Positions 45,326 to 56,592 of a DNA stretch of 64,000 nt are shown here, one piece after another. The stretch comes from Paguma larvata (taxonomy: Eukaryota > Chordata > Mammalia > Carnivora > Viverridae). The stretch is taken from NCBI GenBank assembly GCA_030068075.1, contig CM057825.1, forward strand, positions 81,917,123-81,981,122, read 5' to 3'. Both the position numbers and the translations under genes were made by a program. Position 1 is the stretch's first letter. Every line of letters begins with the position of its first letter. The notes beneath the pieces were generated by a model that was not told where the DNA came from, searched no databases, and saw only the letters and a list, made by a program, of their open reading frames with translations.

Positions 45326-47792
45326 CGCCCATCTCCAAAAGTGGTGGTACTTTCATAGCATATGTGCATTTGTTTGTTTGTTTTTTAATAGTCCCTAGTT
45401 CCTATCATATAGGAGTATGTACAAAAGAGTAATCATTATTTATGACAACTCTAATCAAATCAATTAATCATGGCTCTCTAGAAATATCAGATGATATCTT
45501 ATTTCATAAACTGTACTAATAGCAGTACTTTTAAATAACATATTTTTCTTTTTCTTTTTGTTATTTTAATTTTACTCATTTATTACTATTTTATTTTATT
45601 ATTCTTTTATTATTAAACTTTTAGTCATGTTTTCCTCTAAAACACCCACAAAATTTAGCAAATTCTTCTCTTATTGAACTCTTTATCCCCCTCCCAAATT
45701 CCTATGATTAGAGAAACTTAATGCATTATCCCATGAGGAAGGCACATCATCCCCTTTCAATAACTATCCACCCCCACTATTCTCACCTTGTTTAATTCAG
45801 GAAAATGTCCCACATCTTGTGGGACACCTTCCTGCCACCAAGCAGATGTTTTTTTTCTGAGTAATTCTCTTAAGAGGATGTAATTCTTGGTGTGGAGGGA
45901 GTGTAGTTACAGTTGCCAAAGATTTTCAGTCTCTATTAAGGTAGGTTTATAACATTTCTATGTCTCATCCCATTCCTAACCTTGTGGCAAAACTGTGGTA
46001 GGTCTTAGGGATACATAGTCTAGACAACGGCATTAAACCATGAAAATCCGTTCATCACACTTTTGTCTGGAGGCTTCACCCCCCTCCTCCTGACCTTCTG
46101 CTTTCCACTATCTGGGGCACTTTGGGAATGCTTTCTACATCTGACTCTTGTAAAGGATAAAGCAGCCTGGGAAATATGTAGAAAGGAGATCGTTAGATGT
46201 AAAAAGACATGAACTTAGTCTACAGCTACAATACAGTATGAATAACTGAGAAGTGATGGAAAAACAGTGAATTCTTTTGGCATATAGGAAATGGTCAACA
46301 GGTTAAAAGAAGAAACAAAGAGATCAGGAAGATATCAGTTATCAACTGCATTTCTGGACAAACATAAGAGAGTGGCCATATGATTTACAAAATGATAAAA
46401 ATGATAATTCCACTGAGGAATTTTATTCAGGTACCTAAAATAAAATAAATTTTATTAATTTAATATTACTCAGAAACCTAAAATTAAAGGAAATCCCTTG
46501 GGTCACTTTTAAAAATATAGATGTTATATTCCACTTCTTCTGCCAAAAGCAAGAGTTAAAGTTTGAAAGATAAATGAAAGCTTCACAGAGGAATCAATCC
46601 CAAGATAAGAGCATTTAGAAACTTCTGGAGATGGGGGAAACCTGAAGGAAACATTTAGGGACGTGCATCTCACTGGTCACTGAAGCTGAGGGCCTTGCGC
46701 AGGGAAAGGCAAGCGTATCACCAGTGCTCTCTGTGACCGGAAGGGAAGATGTGTGCTCCAAGTGAAACTGTGCTGACAGAGAATGTGAGAGCCTGTGGAC
46801 TTCCAGCGACGGACACTGTCATAACAGACAGGCTGGTCATTTGTTATTTCCAACTGTTAAGCTCAGGGGCCAGCAATTCATAGCTTTTCCATAGCATTCA
46901 AGTTTATTGCTTCTGCTAGAGTCAGAAGGGCCAAAGTAATCTTTCTAATGTATTCAATGGCTTTTGAGTGAAAATCTAGCCATGCAGCATAAAATCTAAC
47001 ACAAGATTCAACTTGCTGATGGGCACAGGTTCTCAGGACATGGATTGCTGCCTGACATGGTGGTGGGCCCTGTAACTATCAGATTGGAGTTCAGAGGACC
47101 TCCTTATGTTGTATCCGGAAGCAGAAGACAGATATTAGGTCAACAAGGAGGTTAATATAAATATGCAGAAGCAATGGAGTGCAGTGGTAACAGATGTCTG
47201 ACATGCTGTTCTGTCAAGGGAAATTTGTGACTATGAAATGTCAATTATTAGGGGCCTAATAGTGGTAACATTGATGATTTAGATCATATTGTAGATGATG
47301 ATAATTATGGAAGGCTGTGTGCTCTCCATAGTGTAGTTGGCTTTTAACATGATGCTCCTCATTTAAAAAATATTATTGAAGCCATTATATTATTATTACA
47401 TTCTAGGACAAAATGAATGGACTATTTTCCCAGAATAACAGATGATCACTCAGAGGATCATCATCCCCTCAGACAAAATCATAGCAGACACCAACTCAGT
47501 TAGTACTCCCCAACAGGGTATTTTTTCAACTTTCATTCCCTCAATTCTCTTTGGCCATATATCTGCTAGCTCTGATCAGATTATTAAAAACATTAAGCTA
47601 TTATAGATGAGGAATTAGATTTGATCTCCTCTACTTAGAATTGGCAACTAAAATGTGAATTAATAAGAATGTACCGAGCAACTGTTACATTCAAGACACT
47701 GTCTTAGTCATCTGGGGATAGGATGGGGGAAGGATGTATGGGATACAGAAATGTATATTGTAGACATCACAGTCTAGTCTCTCATAGGGATG
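45326..47792. other. Unique non-coding DNA with old repeat-like parts
   Basis: 45540-45620 is T-rich low complexity. 46600-47110 is G+C-richer without identifiable content. 47650-47790 resembles the unresolved old repeat seen at 32545. No gene recognised. Confidence 0.35.
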
Positions 47793-47918
47793 AAATAAAC
47801 ATACACGGAAAGCTTAGTAAAATACCAACTTTGGATATGAATTCAAGAACGCAGAAAATAAACATACACGGAAAGCTTAGTAAAATACCAACTTTGGATA
47901 TGAATTCAAGAACGCAGA
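47793..47918. repeat. Perfect 63-bp tandem duplication
   Basis: 47793-47855 and 47856-47918 are identical base for base over 63 positions. The next four bases also continue the period before it breaks. Because 63 is divisible by three, the overlapping plus frame 47723-47926 shows a repeated KINIHGKLSK peptide, a by-product of the duplication. Confidence 0.97.
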
Positions 47919-48956
47919 AAATCTAAGATAGTTTTCATTTAAAGAAGCAGGGTGGGAAAGCTATAAACGTAGAAGAAACTAGTAGGGTCTTGGAGTAGGC
48001 TAAGAAGATGTCTTCGAACCCTAGGCTACATGTGTCATCAGTGATAGAGCTGAAAGAAAAAGCAGAGCATGGATAGCATGAGCACAAAATCAGGCAAAGA
48101 GGATAGAACATGCTTCCTAATTCAGTCATATTAACAAATGACCAGGCTTAGAAGTGGATGTATATTTATTTTAACTGTTTTTCAAGTTTGAAACTTTTCA
48201 AGTTTTCAAGTTGAAAACTCAAATGTCCAGAACCAAATATTATAAGGAAATATAAGAAGAGAAGTTAAAGGAAAGATATCTATCAAATCTACAATGAATA
48301 TGTGTTAGACTAGAGGGAGCAAAATAAAGGTCTACCCTATTCCCTTTCAACACAAACACAATCACTATGAGATTATAGGCAAGGTGTAAGTAAGTCTTAT
48401 GCATTTTGCCATTAATGGTGTATTTAATTTATGAATAAAGCTCCAATATATTCCTCAGTAGAAGTGTGAAAACATTCCTTCTTAAGATGTAGTCAGGATG
48501 GGTGTGCACAGCAAGACTGTAGAGATGTCAAGATGGAACGCATCAGAATACATCCGTCCATATTACAGTTACTGTCACTGCTGGAGAGACACATGCAGAA
48601 ACACATCAGCACTTGCTGTAAGAAGGCCAGCTGCCATTCTAAGCACAACCTTGCACTTGGAAACATAGGGGTGCCAGGGCCAGGGAAACAGAAGCCCAGC
48701 TGGATTTATTAAGTGAGTGACACTCTGTTCTGGTATGGCATTTATAAAATAGCTACACATTCAGGAAAACCCCTTAGTTGCTTGGTCACTGAACTTGTTA
48801 ATACTTGTTTGCTCTGATTACTACTTTGGAAATTTATAAGATCTTTCTCCTTAAATGTTTCAAAAAACTTTCTCTGGGCAATGCTTTTGAAATAATATCC
48901 TGTTGTACAGTGTCTACATTGTAACTACATTGCACCCTTCTCCACTGAAATATTAG
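47919..48956. other. Unique AT-rich non-coding DNA
   Basis: Nothing recognised. A small perfect hairpin, agttttca / tgaaaact with a 3-base loop, lies at 48201-48219. Confidence 0.4.
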
Positions 48957-48969
48957 AATCAAATCCTTT

Positions 48970-49168
48970 GGGTGCCTCGGTGGCTCAGTTGGTTAATCAC
49001 CGACTTCGGCTCAGGTCATGATCTCACAGTTTGTGAGTTCGAGCCCCGCGTCGGGCTCTGTGCTGACAACTCAGAGCCTGGAGCCTGCTTCCGATTCTGT
49101 GTCTCCCTCTTTCCCTTCCCCTCCCCTGCTCACACTCTGTCTGTCAAAAGTAAATAAACATAAAAAAA
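48970..49168 (+). mobile_element. Carnivore tRNA-SINE (felid subtype)
   Basis: Plus-strand near-consensus copy: 'gtgagttcgagccccgcgtc', 'tcagagcctggagcctgctt' and 'aagtaaataaacataaaaaa'. The duplication aatcaaatccttt lies at 48957-48969 and 49169-49181. The head is slightly shortened after 'cagttggttaa'. Confidence 0.96.
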
Positions 49169-49181
49169 AATCAAATCCTTT

Positions 49182-50116
49182 ACATTTTGATATTTAACCA
49201 AATATTTTTTGTAATTGTCTTTTGATTCCACTTAAATTTTCAGAATTAACAGCTTTCCTCTCCCATTTTCCTATAATTCTCCATACAGACTCAATCTCTT
49301 CACTCCCTATAGTGACTTCTTAGCTATTTAGCCATTAAGAAAACAGAAATTTTGTTTTTCAACTTTATGAAACTTCTGTATTACTTCATGAAGGGCACCT
49401 AATCCTGCTTAATTCAGTAACCAGAATAAGATTCTCCAGGTTCACCGTGCTACTTTAGATCCTCTGGAGTTTTCTCAAAGCACTGCCCCTCCTACACCCC
49501 TTACACCAAATTTGTGAGAGAATTTGACAAATTCCTGCTTGGAAACTCCTTAACTTTCCAAATATAGGCCTCTACACATTGATTTTAATTAATTATCAGA
49601 GATAACATAAGTCATCCTGGAGGTCCAATTGCTAATCCTCCCAGTCTGCTCTCATCTAGGACACGGACAATTTATCCATGGTAACATTTAATTTTAGCTA
49701 TAATTACAAAAGTTTGAAATTAAATCTCACTAGTGCTATGCTCCCATTAATATGGACAAAATAACTGATCTACTTAGGATTAATGTGGGGGACAAAAGTA
49801 AGATTTAATTTTTAACTTTTATAATTAATTTGGGAAACTGTGATAAAGGATTTTGTTTCAGAGAGGGAGAAAAAGAGAAAGTTTCAGAGTGTTGAGGAAG
49901 ATGTCCCAGGCATCCCTCAAATCTCTCACATCCTTAAAGAATCTCCTGTAAGGTAATATGAACTGTAACTCAAACTAAAAATAATATGTAACAGTTTCCA
50001 AACTTGGGAAGTGGAAACTTGAGCTTGTAGTACATTTTTCTCTAACAATTAAAGGAGAGGGATTTATGGAACAGAATGCTGACTTTTTATATACTATAGG
50101 ATAGCTACCTGAGCCT

Positions 50117-50118
<2 letters not shown>
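49182..50118. other. Unique AT-rich non-coding DNA
   Basis: Nothing recognised. Confidence 0.4.
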
Positions 50119-50150
<32 letters not shown>

Positions 50151-50167
50151 ATATATATATATATATA
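50119..50167. repeat. (TA)n(GATA)n(TA)n compound microsatellite
   Basis: Five AGAT units between two TA runs. Unlike the other large TA repeats here it is not inside a recognisable LINE-1. Confidence 0.93.
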
Positions 50168-50751
50168 AAATCATAAGGAACCAATATTCTTACCACGTTC
50201 AACATTTCTTCATGCTGCAATATTGTCTCTGGCATATGAAATTCAAGTTATTAGGGTCCAGAAAATTAAAAGAAATGGCCTAGCAAATTAAGAACCACAC
50301 TCTTAGACATATTCAAGAAAATCTCAACCCTTATTTTTCTGGTTCCTGTTTGTTCTTTAATGACAGTTGTGGTTGATGGAATAAAACATTCTCAAGTTTC
50401 AAAAATTTTCCAACTTAAATCGTAAAGAGGGTAATGAATAGAGAGATTCATGACATACTCTGTCCACAGAGCTCTGGGAGAATATGCACGAGAGGGTCTT
50501 TCAGTAGCCCTAATGCGAATTACTCTAGTGGGCAATCCTAATGAGTAATAGAATGTAAATGATGTCCTTCAGGAAACTGAGGCAGCAGGGACACTGAACG
50601 GGAGCTGATCATTACAGGAGAAACATACTTAACTACAGCTTCTTTTTGCCTGAGACAAACAGGTTGATTAGAGATTTCTTTTGTTTCCCTCTTCCTTGTG
50701 CATGCCTGTTGTCTTCACTGTACTCATAGCTTATGGAGCAAACACAAGATA
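50168..50751. other. Unique AT-rich non-coding DNA
   Basis: Nothing recognised. Confidence 0.4.
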
Positions 50752-50761
50752 AAATGAGATC

Positions 50762-50944
50762 GGGGCGCCTGGGTGAAGCTTCCGACTCTTGATTTCAGGT
50801 CAGGTCATGATATGGTCTGTGAGTCAAGTCCCTGCATCAGGCTGTGTGCTGACAGAGCACAGCCTCCTTGGGATTCTGTTTCCTTCGCCTGCTTGCTCTA
50901 TATCTCTCTCTCTCAAAAATAAAAATAGAAACAAAAATAAAAAT
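50762..50944 (+). mobile_element. Carnivore tRNA-SINE with deleted head segment
   Basis: Plus-strand copy in which the head runs ggggcgcctgggtg straight into aagcttccgactcttg, so the gctcagtcggtt part (the A-box region of the tRNA-like promoter) is missing. 'gattttcagg'-like wording and a short body mark an older subtype. A short duplication, aaatgag, occurs at 50752-50758 and 50945-50951. Confidence 0.92.
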
Positions 50945-50951
50945 AAATGAG

Positions 50952-52679
50952 GCAATACACGGTTTAGATATGTAAACGAAGGAAAATAAAAGAATGCACT
51001 AAGTCCTGTGAATGGATACCACATAGGTTTAGTAAACATAAAAAAGACAATTATATTATGTTGACCTAAATATATCCTGAAGTTCGATAGTCCGAATCTC
51101 TCTTATTTTAATGAACCAGGATTATATTTTAAGAAAATTAAAGATTGATTTCCCATAGGATCAATGATATATTTGGTTGTTATATAGCTTGAGAATTTCC
51201 AAATGGTCACAAATAAATGTAGAAAAGTTAAAAATAATGCACAATTTTGGAGCAACAACATAATTATGATCAATGATACTTAGTGATAACATATATAAAT
51301 GAAGCACAATCTTCTCTCATTGGATGGTGTAAATAGTGGAATGCATAGAGTGGTTCAATGGTTAAATTACTGTAACACTGGAAAGTGAGGGTTAATTTTA
51401 AAAGATCTGTAGCATGCCAAAAGATTGCAGAGGGAGCATTGACTGCTCACCTAATTAGCATTAAGAAATACAAATTGTTCAAGAATATATTTTAGAGCAT
51501 TTTTGCTGGTGGTAAATCATTTGAATATAATCCTGTAATATTGTTGCCATAAAGTGATGAGAAATACAAAATTATTACTGATAATGTTTTAATTTATCCC
51601 CTTAAAAAGCACCATCCCTCATATTGAAAAAAGGCCAGTAGTTACTGAACTTCACTTCTATATGTCAATGTCCTACTATTGATTGGCACATAAGAAGCTT
51701 GTTGAAATCAATTAAAGATGGAATATAAACCCAAAGATGAAAAAGAGGTTACTGACAAAATCTGAATGACTTTATTTGGTGGATGATAACAACCAGTAGA
51801 CTTTCCCATGAATATTTGTTTGATTTTGGTAAAGTTCATGCCTAAAAATGTGAAATTGATACAGCTTTTTATCAGGATTAGATTAGACTAAAAATGTTGA
51901 ATGGTGAATAACACACATCAGAAAGTTCTCTCGTGAAATCAATTCTGAAATTTTCTTTTTAATTGTTCTCTCCCCATTTTTGATTAATAAGACACTGAAA
52001 TATTCTGAACTTTTCTAGGTGAGATTAAAATGTAATAAATACCTAATCACCTTAAAGGCCAAATTATATTGGACTCAAGAGGTTCAGATGACTAAACAAT
52101 GAAAATAAATCATATTCAAATTGACCCAACAGAAGAAAGAATCAGATACATGTTATTCTGAATGATTGAAGAGGTTATGTTTAGTTTTCAGAAACTTTAA
52201 CCTCACTACTGGAGAACCAGCATGAGGATATAGTCTGAAATAGTGATTTATATTATTTAATAAATTATGTAATTAATACAATTGTAGCGATATGTCCTTG
52301 TCAAAACGGCTGGAATAAGAGGCTAATACATGTGCCAGTTTAATTATTTTGGAGAACTTTTGACTATGTAGATTATGAGATGAAATATTTCTAAAGTAGG
52401 AAAAGAATTCTGGAGGGTTTAGGAAGGTAGCCTTAAAAATACTCACAAACAATGTAGAGTGTATCCCAACACATGAGCTAGAATCACTTTCACAAAATTC
52501 ATATCATAAGATAAGATCAGAAGAGGTAGAACTTACCTATGACCATAGCACCACATCAACAAATATTTGTTCTTCACTGAATATTCATGTCAGCTTGTTG
52601 GATAGAGATGTGCTGAAACACAGGTCATGTGGTTCTTTTCTAGGTTCTTTAAATGACTCATCAAAACTATAAATTTTAT
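50952..52679. other. Unique AT-rich non-coding DNA
   Basis: No gene or dispersed repeat recognised. Confidence 0.4.
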
Positions 52680-53225
52680 GTAAAAATATCTGCAGATGTT
52701 ATGATTCAGCAGTACCACTCCCAGTAACAAACGAACATAAATGCATTTGTATGTTCATGCAAGGGCAAGGGCACAAAGTGTTATAGCAAGAGTGTTCACA
52801 ACAGCCCCAAACTTGGAAACCGCCCAAATGGCCATCAACAAAATGGTGAATAAATAGAGTGGGTTATAGTCACATAATGAAATAACCTAACAAGAAGAAT
52901 GACTGACACGCACAACAATATCATGCCAGGCAAAAGAAGCCAGACACAAATGAGCACACGCTGTATAGTCTTGTGTGTATGAAGCTCAACAACAGGCAAA
53001 GGTAATCTATATTCTTAGAAGTAAGGATTTATGGAAGGGTAGGAGTCAGAAGGGGAATGAGGGACTTCTAGGCATGGGGGGAGGTAAAGAACCTTGGAAG
53101 GTTCTGTTTCTTGATCTGGATGCTGGTTATACAGGTGTCTTGTGGGTTGAAAATCCGTTGAGCTGTATACTTGGTTCATTTTTCTGAATCATGTTTAATT
53201 TCAATAAAAAAATAAAAATGTTTAA
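52680..53225 (+). mobile_element. Old LINE-1 3' end, sense
   Basis: 'cagcagtaccactcccagta', 'ttcacaacagccccaaactt', 'ggaaaccgcccaaatggcca', 'tcaacaaaatggtgaataaa', 'agaagccagacacaaatgag' and, near the end, 'cttgatctggatgctggtta' and 'tttcaataaaaaaata' follow the end of ORF2 and the 3' UTR of an old LINE-1. The open frame at 52975-53187 lies in the 3' UTR and is not coding. Confidence 0.85.
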
Positions 53226-53393
53226 AAACTACAAATTTGGGGGGAAACTACAAATTTTCTTGTTGGTGTTGTAGTTGTTAAGCGTGGAGTAGTGATTATT
53301 CTAACTCCTTTGATTACAGGCATTTATTTTCTAAACATGAGAAAACAGTGTATGGAAAGGCATTGTGCATAACAATTAATAATATGGTTTCTA

Positions 53394-53753
53394 TGCTGCG
53401 ATCTGTATGTCTGTGTCCCTCCGAAATGCATATGCTGAAATCCTAGCCTGAAATGTGATGGTATTTGGAGGTGGAACCTTTGAAGTTGATTAGGCCATGA
53501 AGATGGAGTCCTCATGAATGGAATTAAGCCCTTGTAAAAGTGATCCAAGAATGCTCCCTTGTCCCTTCTGCCACGTGAGATTACAGCAAGTAGAAGGCTA
53601 CCATTGAGGAAGCTGGTCTCAGCAGACACTGAGATCCAGGTGACCTTGATCTTAGGCTTTCCAGTCCCCAGAACGGTGAGAAATAGATGTTAGTTGCTTC
53701 TAAGCCACTTGGTCTCTGGCATTTGGTGATAGAAATCCAAATGAATTAAGACC
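53394..53753 (+). mobile_element. MLT1-type MaLR LTR (ancient endogenous retrovirus-like)
   Basis: 'tgtgtccctccgaaatgcat', 'atgctgaaatcctagcctga', 'ggtatttggaggtggaacct', 'cttctgccacgtgagattac', 'cttgatcttaggctttccag', 'tccccagaacggtgagaaat' and 'taagccacttggtctctggc' follow the MLT1 LTR from end to end. It is a solitary LTR: no internal sequence or partner LTR is seen. MaLR elements carry no envelope gene and this one has no coding capacity. The minus frame at 53324-53629 is chance. Strand is by consensus orientation. Confidence 0.82.
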
Positions 53754-53992
53754 TACTATCACATTGGTTAGGTTCAAATTTCCTAATCCAAGATATTCGT
53801 TTTGTGACATTGATTAAACTCTCAGACTCTCAAACCCTTAGTTTCTCATTTGATATACAAATGTGAGAATAATAGTGTCTAATTTTATAACGTCATTGAT
53901 AGGACTGGCAACATTAAAGACTCTAAAAGAATGCTTGCATGGCACAAATAAAACACAGAGAAAACTTACCATGTTTGTTTGTTTGCTTGTTT
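53754..53992. other. Unique AT-rich non-coding DNA
   Basis: Short stretch between the LTR and the SINE; nothing recognised. Confidence 0.4.
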
Positions 53993-54009
53993 AAATTGAA
54001 TTATGATTA

Positions 54010-54239
54010 GGGCGCCTGGGTGGCTCAGTCCGTTAAGCAACCAACTTCAGCTCAGGTCATGATCTCACAGTTCCTGAGGTCATGCCCTGCATCACTCTGT
54101 GCTAACAGCTCAGAGCCTGAAGCCTGCTTCAGATTCTGTATCTCCCTCTCTCTCTGTTCCTCCTGTGCTCACACTCTTTCTGTCTCTCTCTCAAAAGTAA
54201 ATAAACATTTAAAAAAATAATTAAAAAACTTAAAAGAAT
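54010..54239 (+). mobile_element. Carnivore tRNA-SINE (felid subtype)
   Basis: Plus-strand copy: gggcgcctgggtggctcagt, 'caggtcatgatctcacagtt', 'acagctcagagcctgaagcc', a CT-rich stretch, 'aagtaaataaacatttaaaa'. The 17-bp duplication aaattgaattatgatta (53993-54009) recurs at 54240-54256 with one mismatch. Confidence 0.97.
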
Positions 54240-54289
54240 AAATTGAATTATAATTAAATTTATTTAAAATGAACTATTTTGGGAATCTA

Positions 54290-55312
54290 TCATTTTGACT
54301 CATGTATAAGAGTCTTGGAATTACAAGCAAAATCAAGACACAAAGGAATTGCATCACCCCTCACAACCCGTTATGCTACCCTTTTGGTAGTCAAGGCCTC
54401 CCATGATTTATAACCCTTGTAGCCACTAACCTATGCTCTATCACTATAGCTTTATCTTTTCCAGAATGTCATATAAATGGAATCATACAATATATTGACT
54501 TTTGATACTGCTTTCTGTCATATAGCATAATGCATTTGAGATTCATCCATATGGTTGCACATATCAATAATTTATTTTTCTTTAGTTTTTGTTCATTTGT
54601 GCATTTCCAAGTTCAGGGATATTTGGGTTCTTTCAGTGTTCAGTGAAAACACTGAACACAAATACACAAATGAAGCTGCTATAGACATTATGTATAGGTT
54701 TTTGTTTTGTTTTTATATAAGACAATTACTGAAATATACTTCACATGGATACAAATCATGCATTTAAGGTGTACAATTCACTGATATTCAGAGTATTTGT
54801 AGAGTTTTGGAGCCATCAACTCAATAAACTTTAAAATATTGTTATCACCCAATGGAGAAGTCCATTTTTAGCATTTTAAAGAACTGTCAACCTGCCTTCC
54901 ACAGCAGCTGCCCCACATTACAGACAAATCAGGGATGGATGAGGGTGCCAGTTTGTCCCCATCTTTATGAAGAACTGGTTTTTCTCTTAGTTTTTTATAA
55001 TAACCATTCTGGTGGCTGGGAAGTGGTATCTCATTGTGGTTTTGATTTATATTTCTCTATGGCTAATCTTTTAAAGCACGTTTCATGTACTTTTTAGTCA
55101 TTTATATGTATTTTTTAGATATAGATTCACATTTTTGTCCATTATTTTAAAAAATGGGTGTCTTTCTATTATTTATTTATGAGTTATTTATGTATTCCAG
55201 GCACATCAGAGACATAATTTGTTATTTATTTATAAGAATTATTTATATATTCCAGTCTCATTACATAATAATTTGCCAATTTTTTGCCCATTATATGATT
55301 TGCCTTTTCCAT
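54290..55312 (-). mobile_element. Old LINE-1 3' parts, antisense, two overlapping segments
   Basis: 54440-54715 reads as antisense LINE-1 ('atgtcatataaatggaatca', 'tcatatagcataatgcattt'). At about 54716 the series restarts from a 3' end ('tttaaggtgtacaattcact', 'gctgggaagtggtatctcat', 'attgtggttttgatttatat') and runs to 55312 ('cccattatatgatttgcctt'). The restart suggests two insertions or a duplication. A local direct repeat of about 32 bp occurs at 55169-55200 and 55222-55255. Confidence 0.75.
54636..54659. repeat. Perfect 10-bp inverted repeat, 4-base loop
   Basis: gtgttcagtg (54636-54645), aaaa, cactgaacac (54650-54659). It lies inside the old LINE-1 segment. Confidence 0.9.
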
Positions 55313-55421
55313 TTTATTTTATTATTTTATTTTATTTTTATTTAATCCCCATTGCTATTTCACTTATCCCCATCCACCTCCCTTCTGGCAACCAGTAGTG
55401 TATTCTCTATATTTAAGAGTC

Positions 55422-55442
55422 TTTTTTTTTTTTTTTTTTTTT
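55422..55442. repeat. Poly-T tract, 21 T
   Basis: T-run inside the antisense LINE-1 3' UTR. Confidence 0.9.
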
Positions 55443-55611
55443 GTCTCTTCTTTGTTGGCTTTGTTTCTTAAATTCCACATATAAGTGAAATCTTTGTGGT
55501 ATTTGTCTTTCTCTGACTGACTTATTTCACTTAACAGTATAATCTTTATGTCCGTTAATATGGTTGCAAATGGCAAGATTTTGTTCTTTTTATTGCTGTG
55601 TAATATTCCAT

Positions 55612-55613
<2 letters not shown>

Positions 55614-55662
<49 letters not shown>

Positions 55663-55704
55663 GTATATTTAGAGAGAGAGAGATACACACAACACACACA
55701 CACA
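55614..55704. repeat. (AT)n(GA)n(CA)n compound microsatellite in LINE-1
   Basis: Long AT run with two GT interruptions (55614-55670), then GA (55671-55682) and CA (55685-55703). It sits between 'gtaatattccatt' and 'cttctttatccattcg' of the LINE-1. Mirrored frames on both strands here (IYIYIY) are artefacts of this repeat. Confidence 0.95.
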
Positions 55705-56358
55705 TATGTAAATATACCGCTTCTTTATCCATTCGTCTATGGATAGATACTTGGATTGCTTGTGTATCTTAGCTGTTGTAAATAATGCTACAGTAAATGG
55801 GGGTACATATGTCTTTTCAAATGGGTGTTCTTGTTTTCTTTATATAAATACATAGTAGTAGAATTACTGGATTATATGGTAATTCTACTTTTAATTTTTG
55901 AGGAACCTCTGTTCTGTTTTCCACAGTGCCTACCACCAGCTTGCACTCCTACCAACAGTGCATAAGCATTCCTTTTCCTCCACATCTTTGCCAACACTTG
56001 CTACTTTTTGTGTTCTTTACACTCTGGTAATATCTCATTGTGGTTTTGATTGAGCATCTTTTCATATGTGTGTTGGCCATCTGTATGTCGTCTTTGAGAA
56101 AATGTCTGCTATTCAAGTCCTTTTTTCATTTTAAATTGTGTTGTTTATTTTTTGATATTAAGTTGAGTAACTTCTTTATATATTTTGGATATTAACCCCT
56201 TAACAGATATATCATTTGCAAATATCTCCTCCCTCTAAATAGATTGCCTTTTTGTTTTGTTGATGGTTTCCTTAAGTGTGCAAAAGCTTTTTATTATGGT
56301 GTAACCACTAGTTTAGTTGCGTTTTTGTCTCTGTTCCTGTTTATAATTTTAGGTATTA

Positions 56359-56592
56359 GCCTGGGTGGCTCAGTTGGTTAAGCGGCCGACTTTGACTCAG
56401 GTCATGATCTCCCAGTCTATGAGTTTGAGCCCCGCATGATCTCCCAGTCTGTGAGTTTGAGCCCCGCGTCGGGCTTATAGCTCAGAGCCTGGAGCCTGCT
56501 TCGGATTCTGTGTCTACCTCTCTCTCTGCCCTTCCCCTGCTCATACTCTGTCTCTATGTCTCTCAAAAATAAATAAACATTAAAAAAAATTT
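56359..56592 (+). mobile_element. Carnivore tRNA-SINE nested in LINE-1, with internal duplication
   Basis: Plus-strand felid-subtype copy inside the antisense LINE-1. It contains 'gagcctggagcctgcttcgg' and 'aataaataaacattaaaaaa'. The duplication taattttaggtatta lies at 56344-56358 and 56593-56607. The head lacks its first few bases. A 32-bp internal segment is duplicated in tandem (56403-56434 and 56435-56466, one mismatch). Confidence 0.96.

Noticed and set aside
55364..55772. Frames with IYIYIY tracts on both strands
   Set aside because: Translation of the TA/CA microsatellite in a LINE-1.
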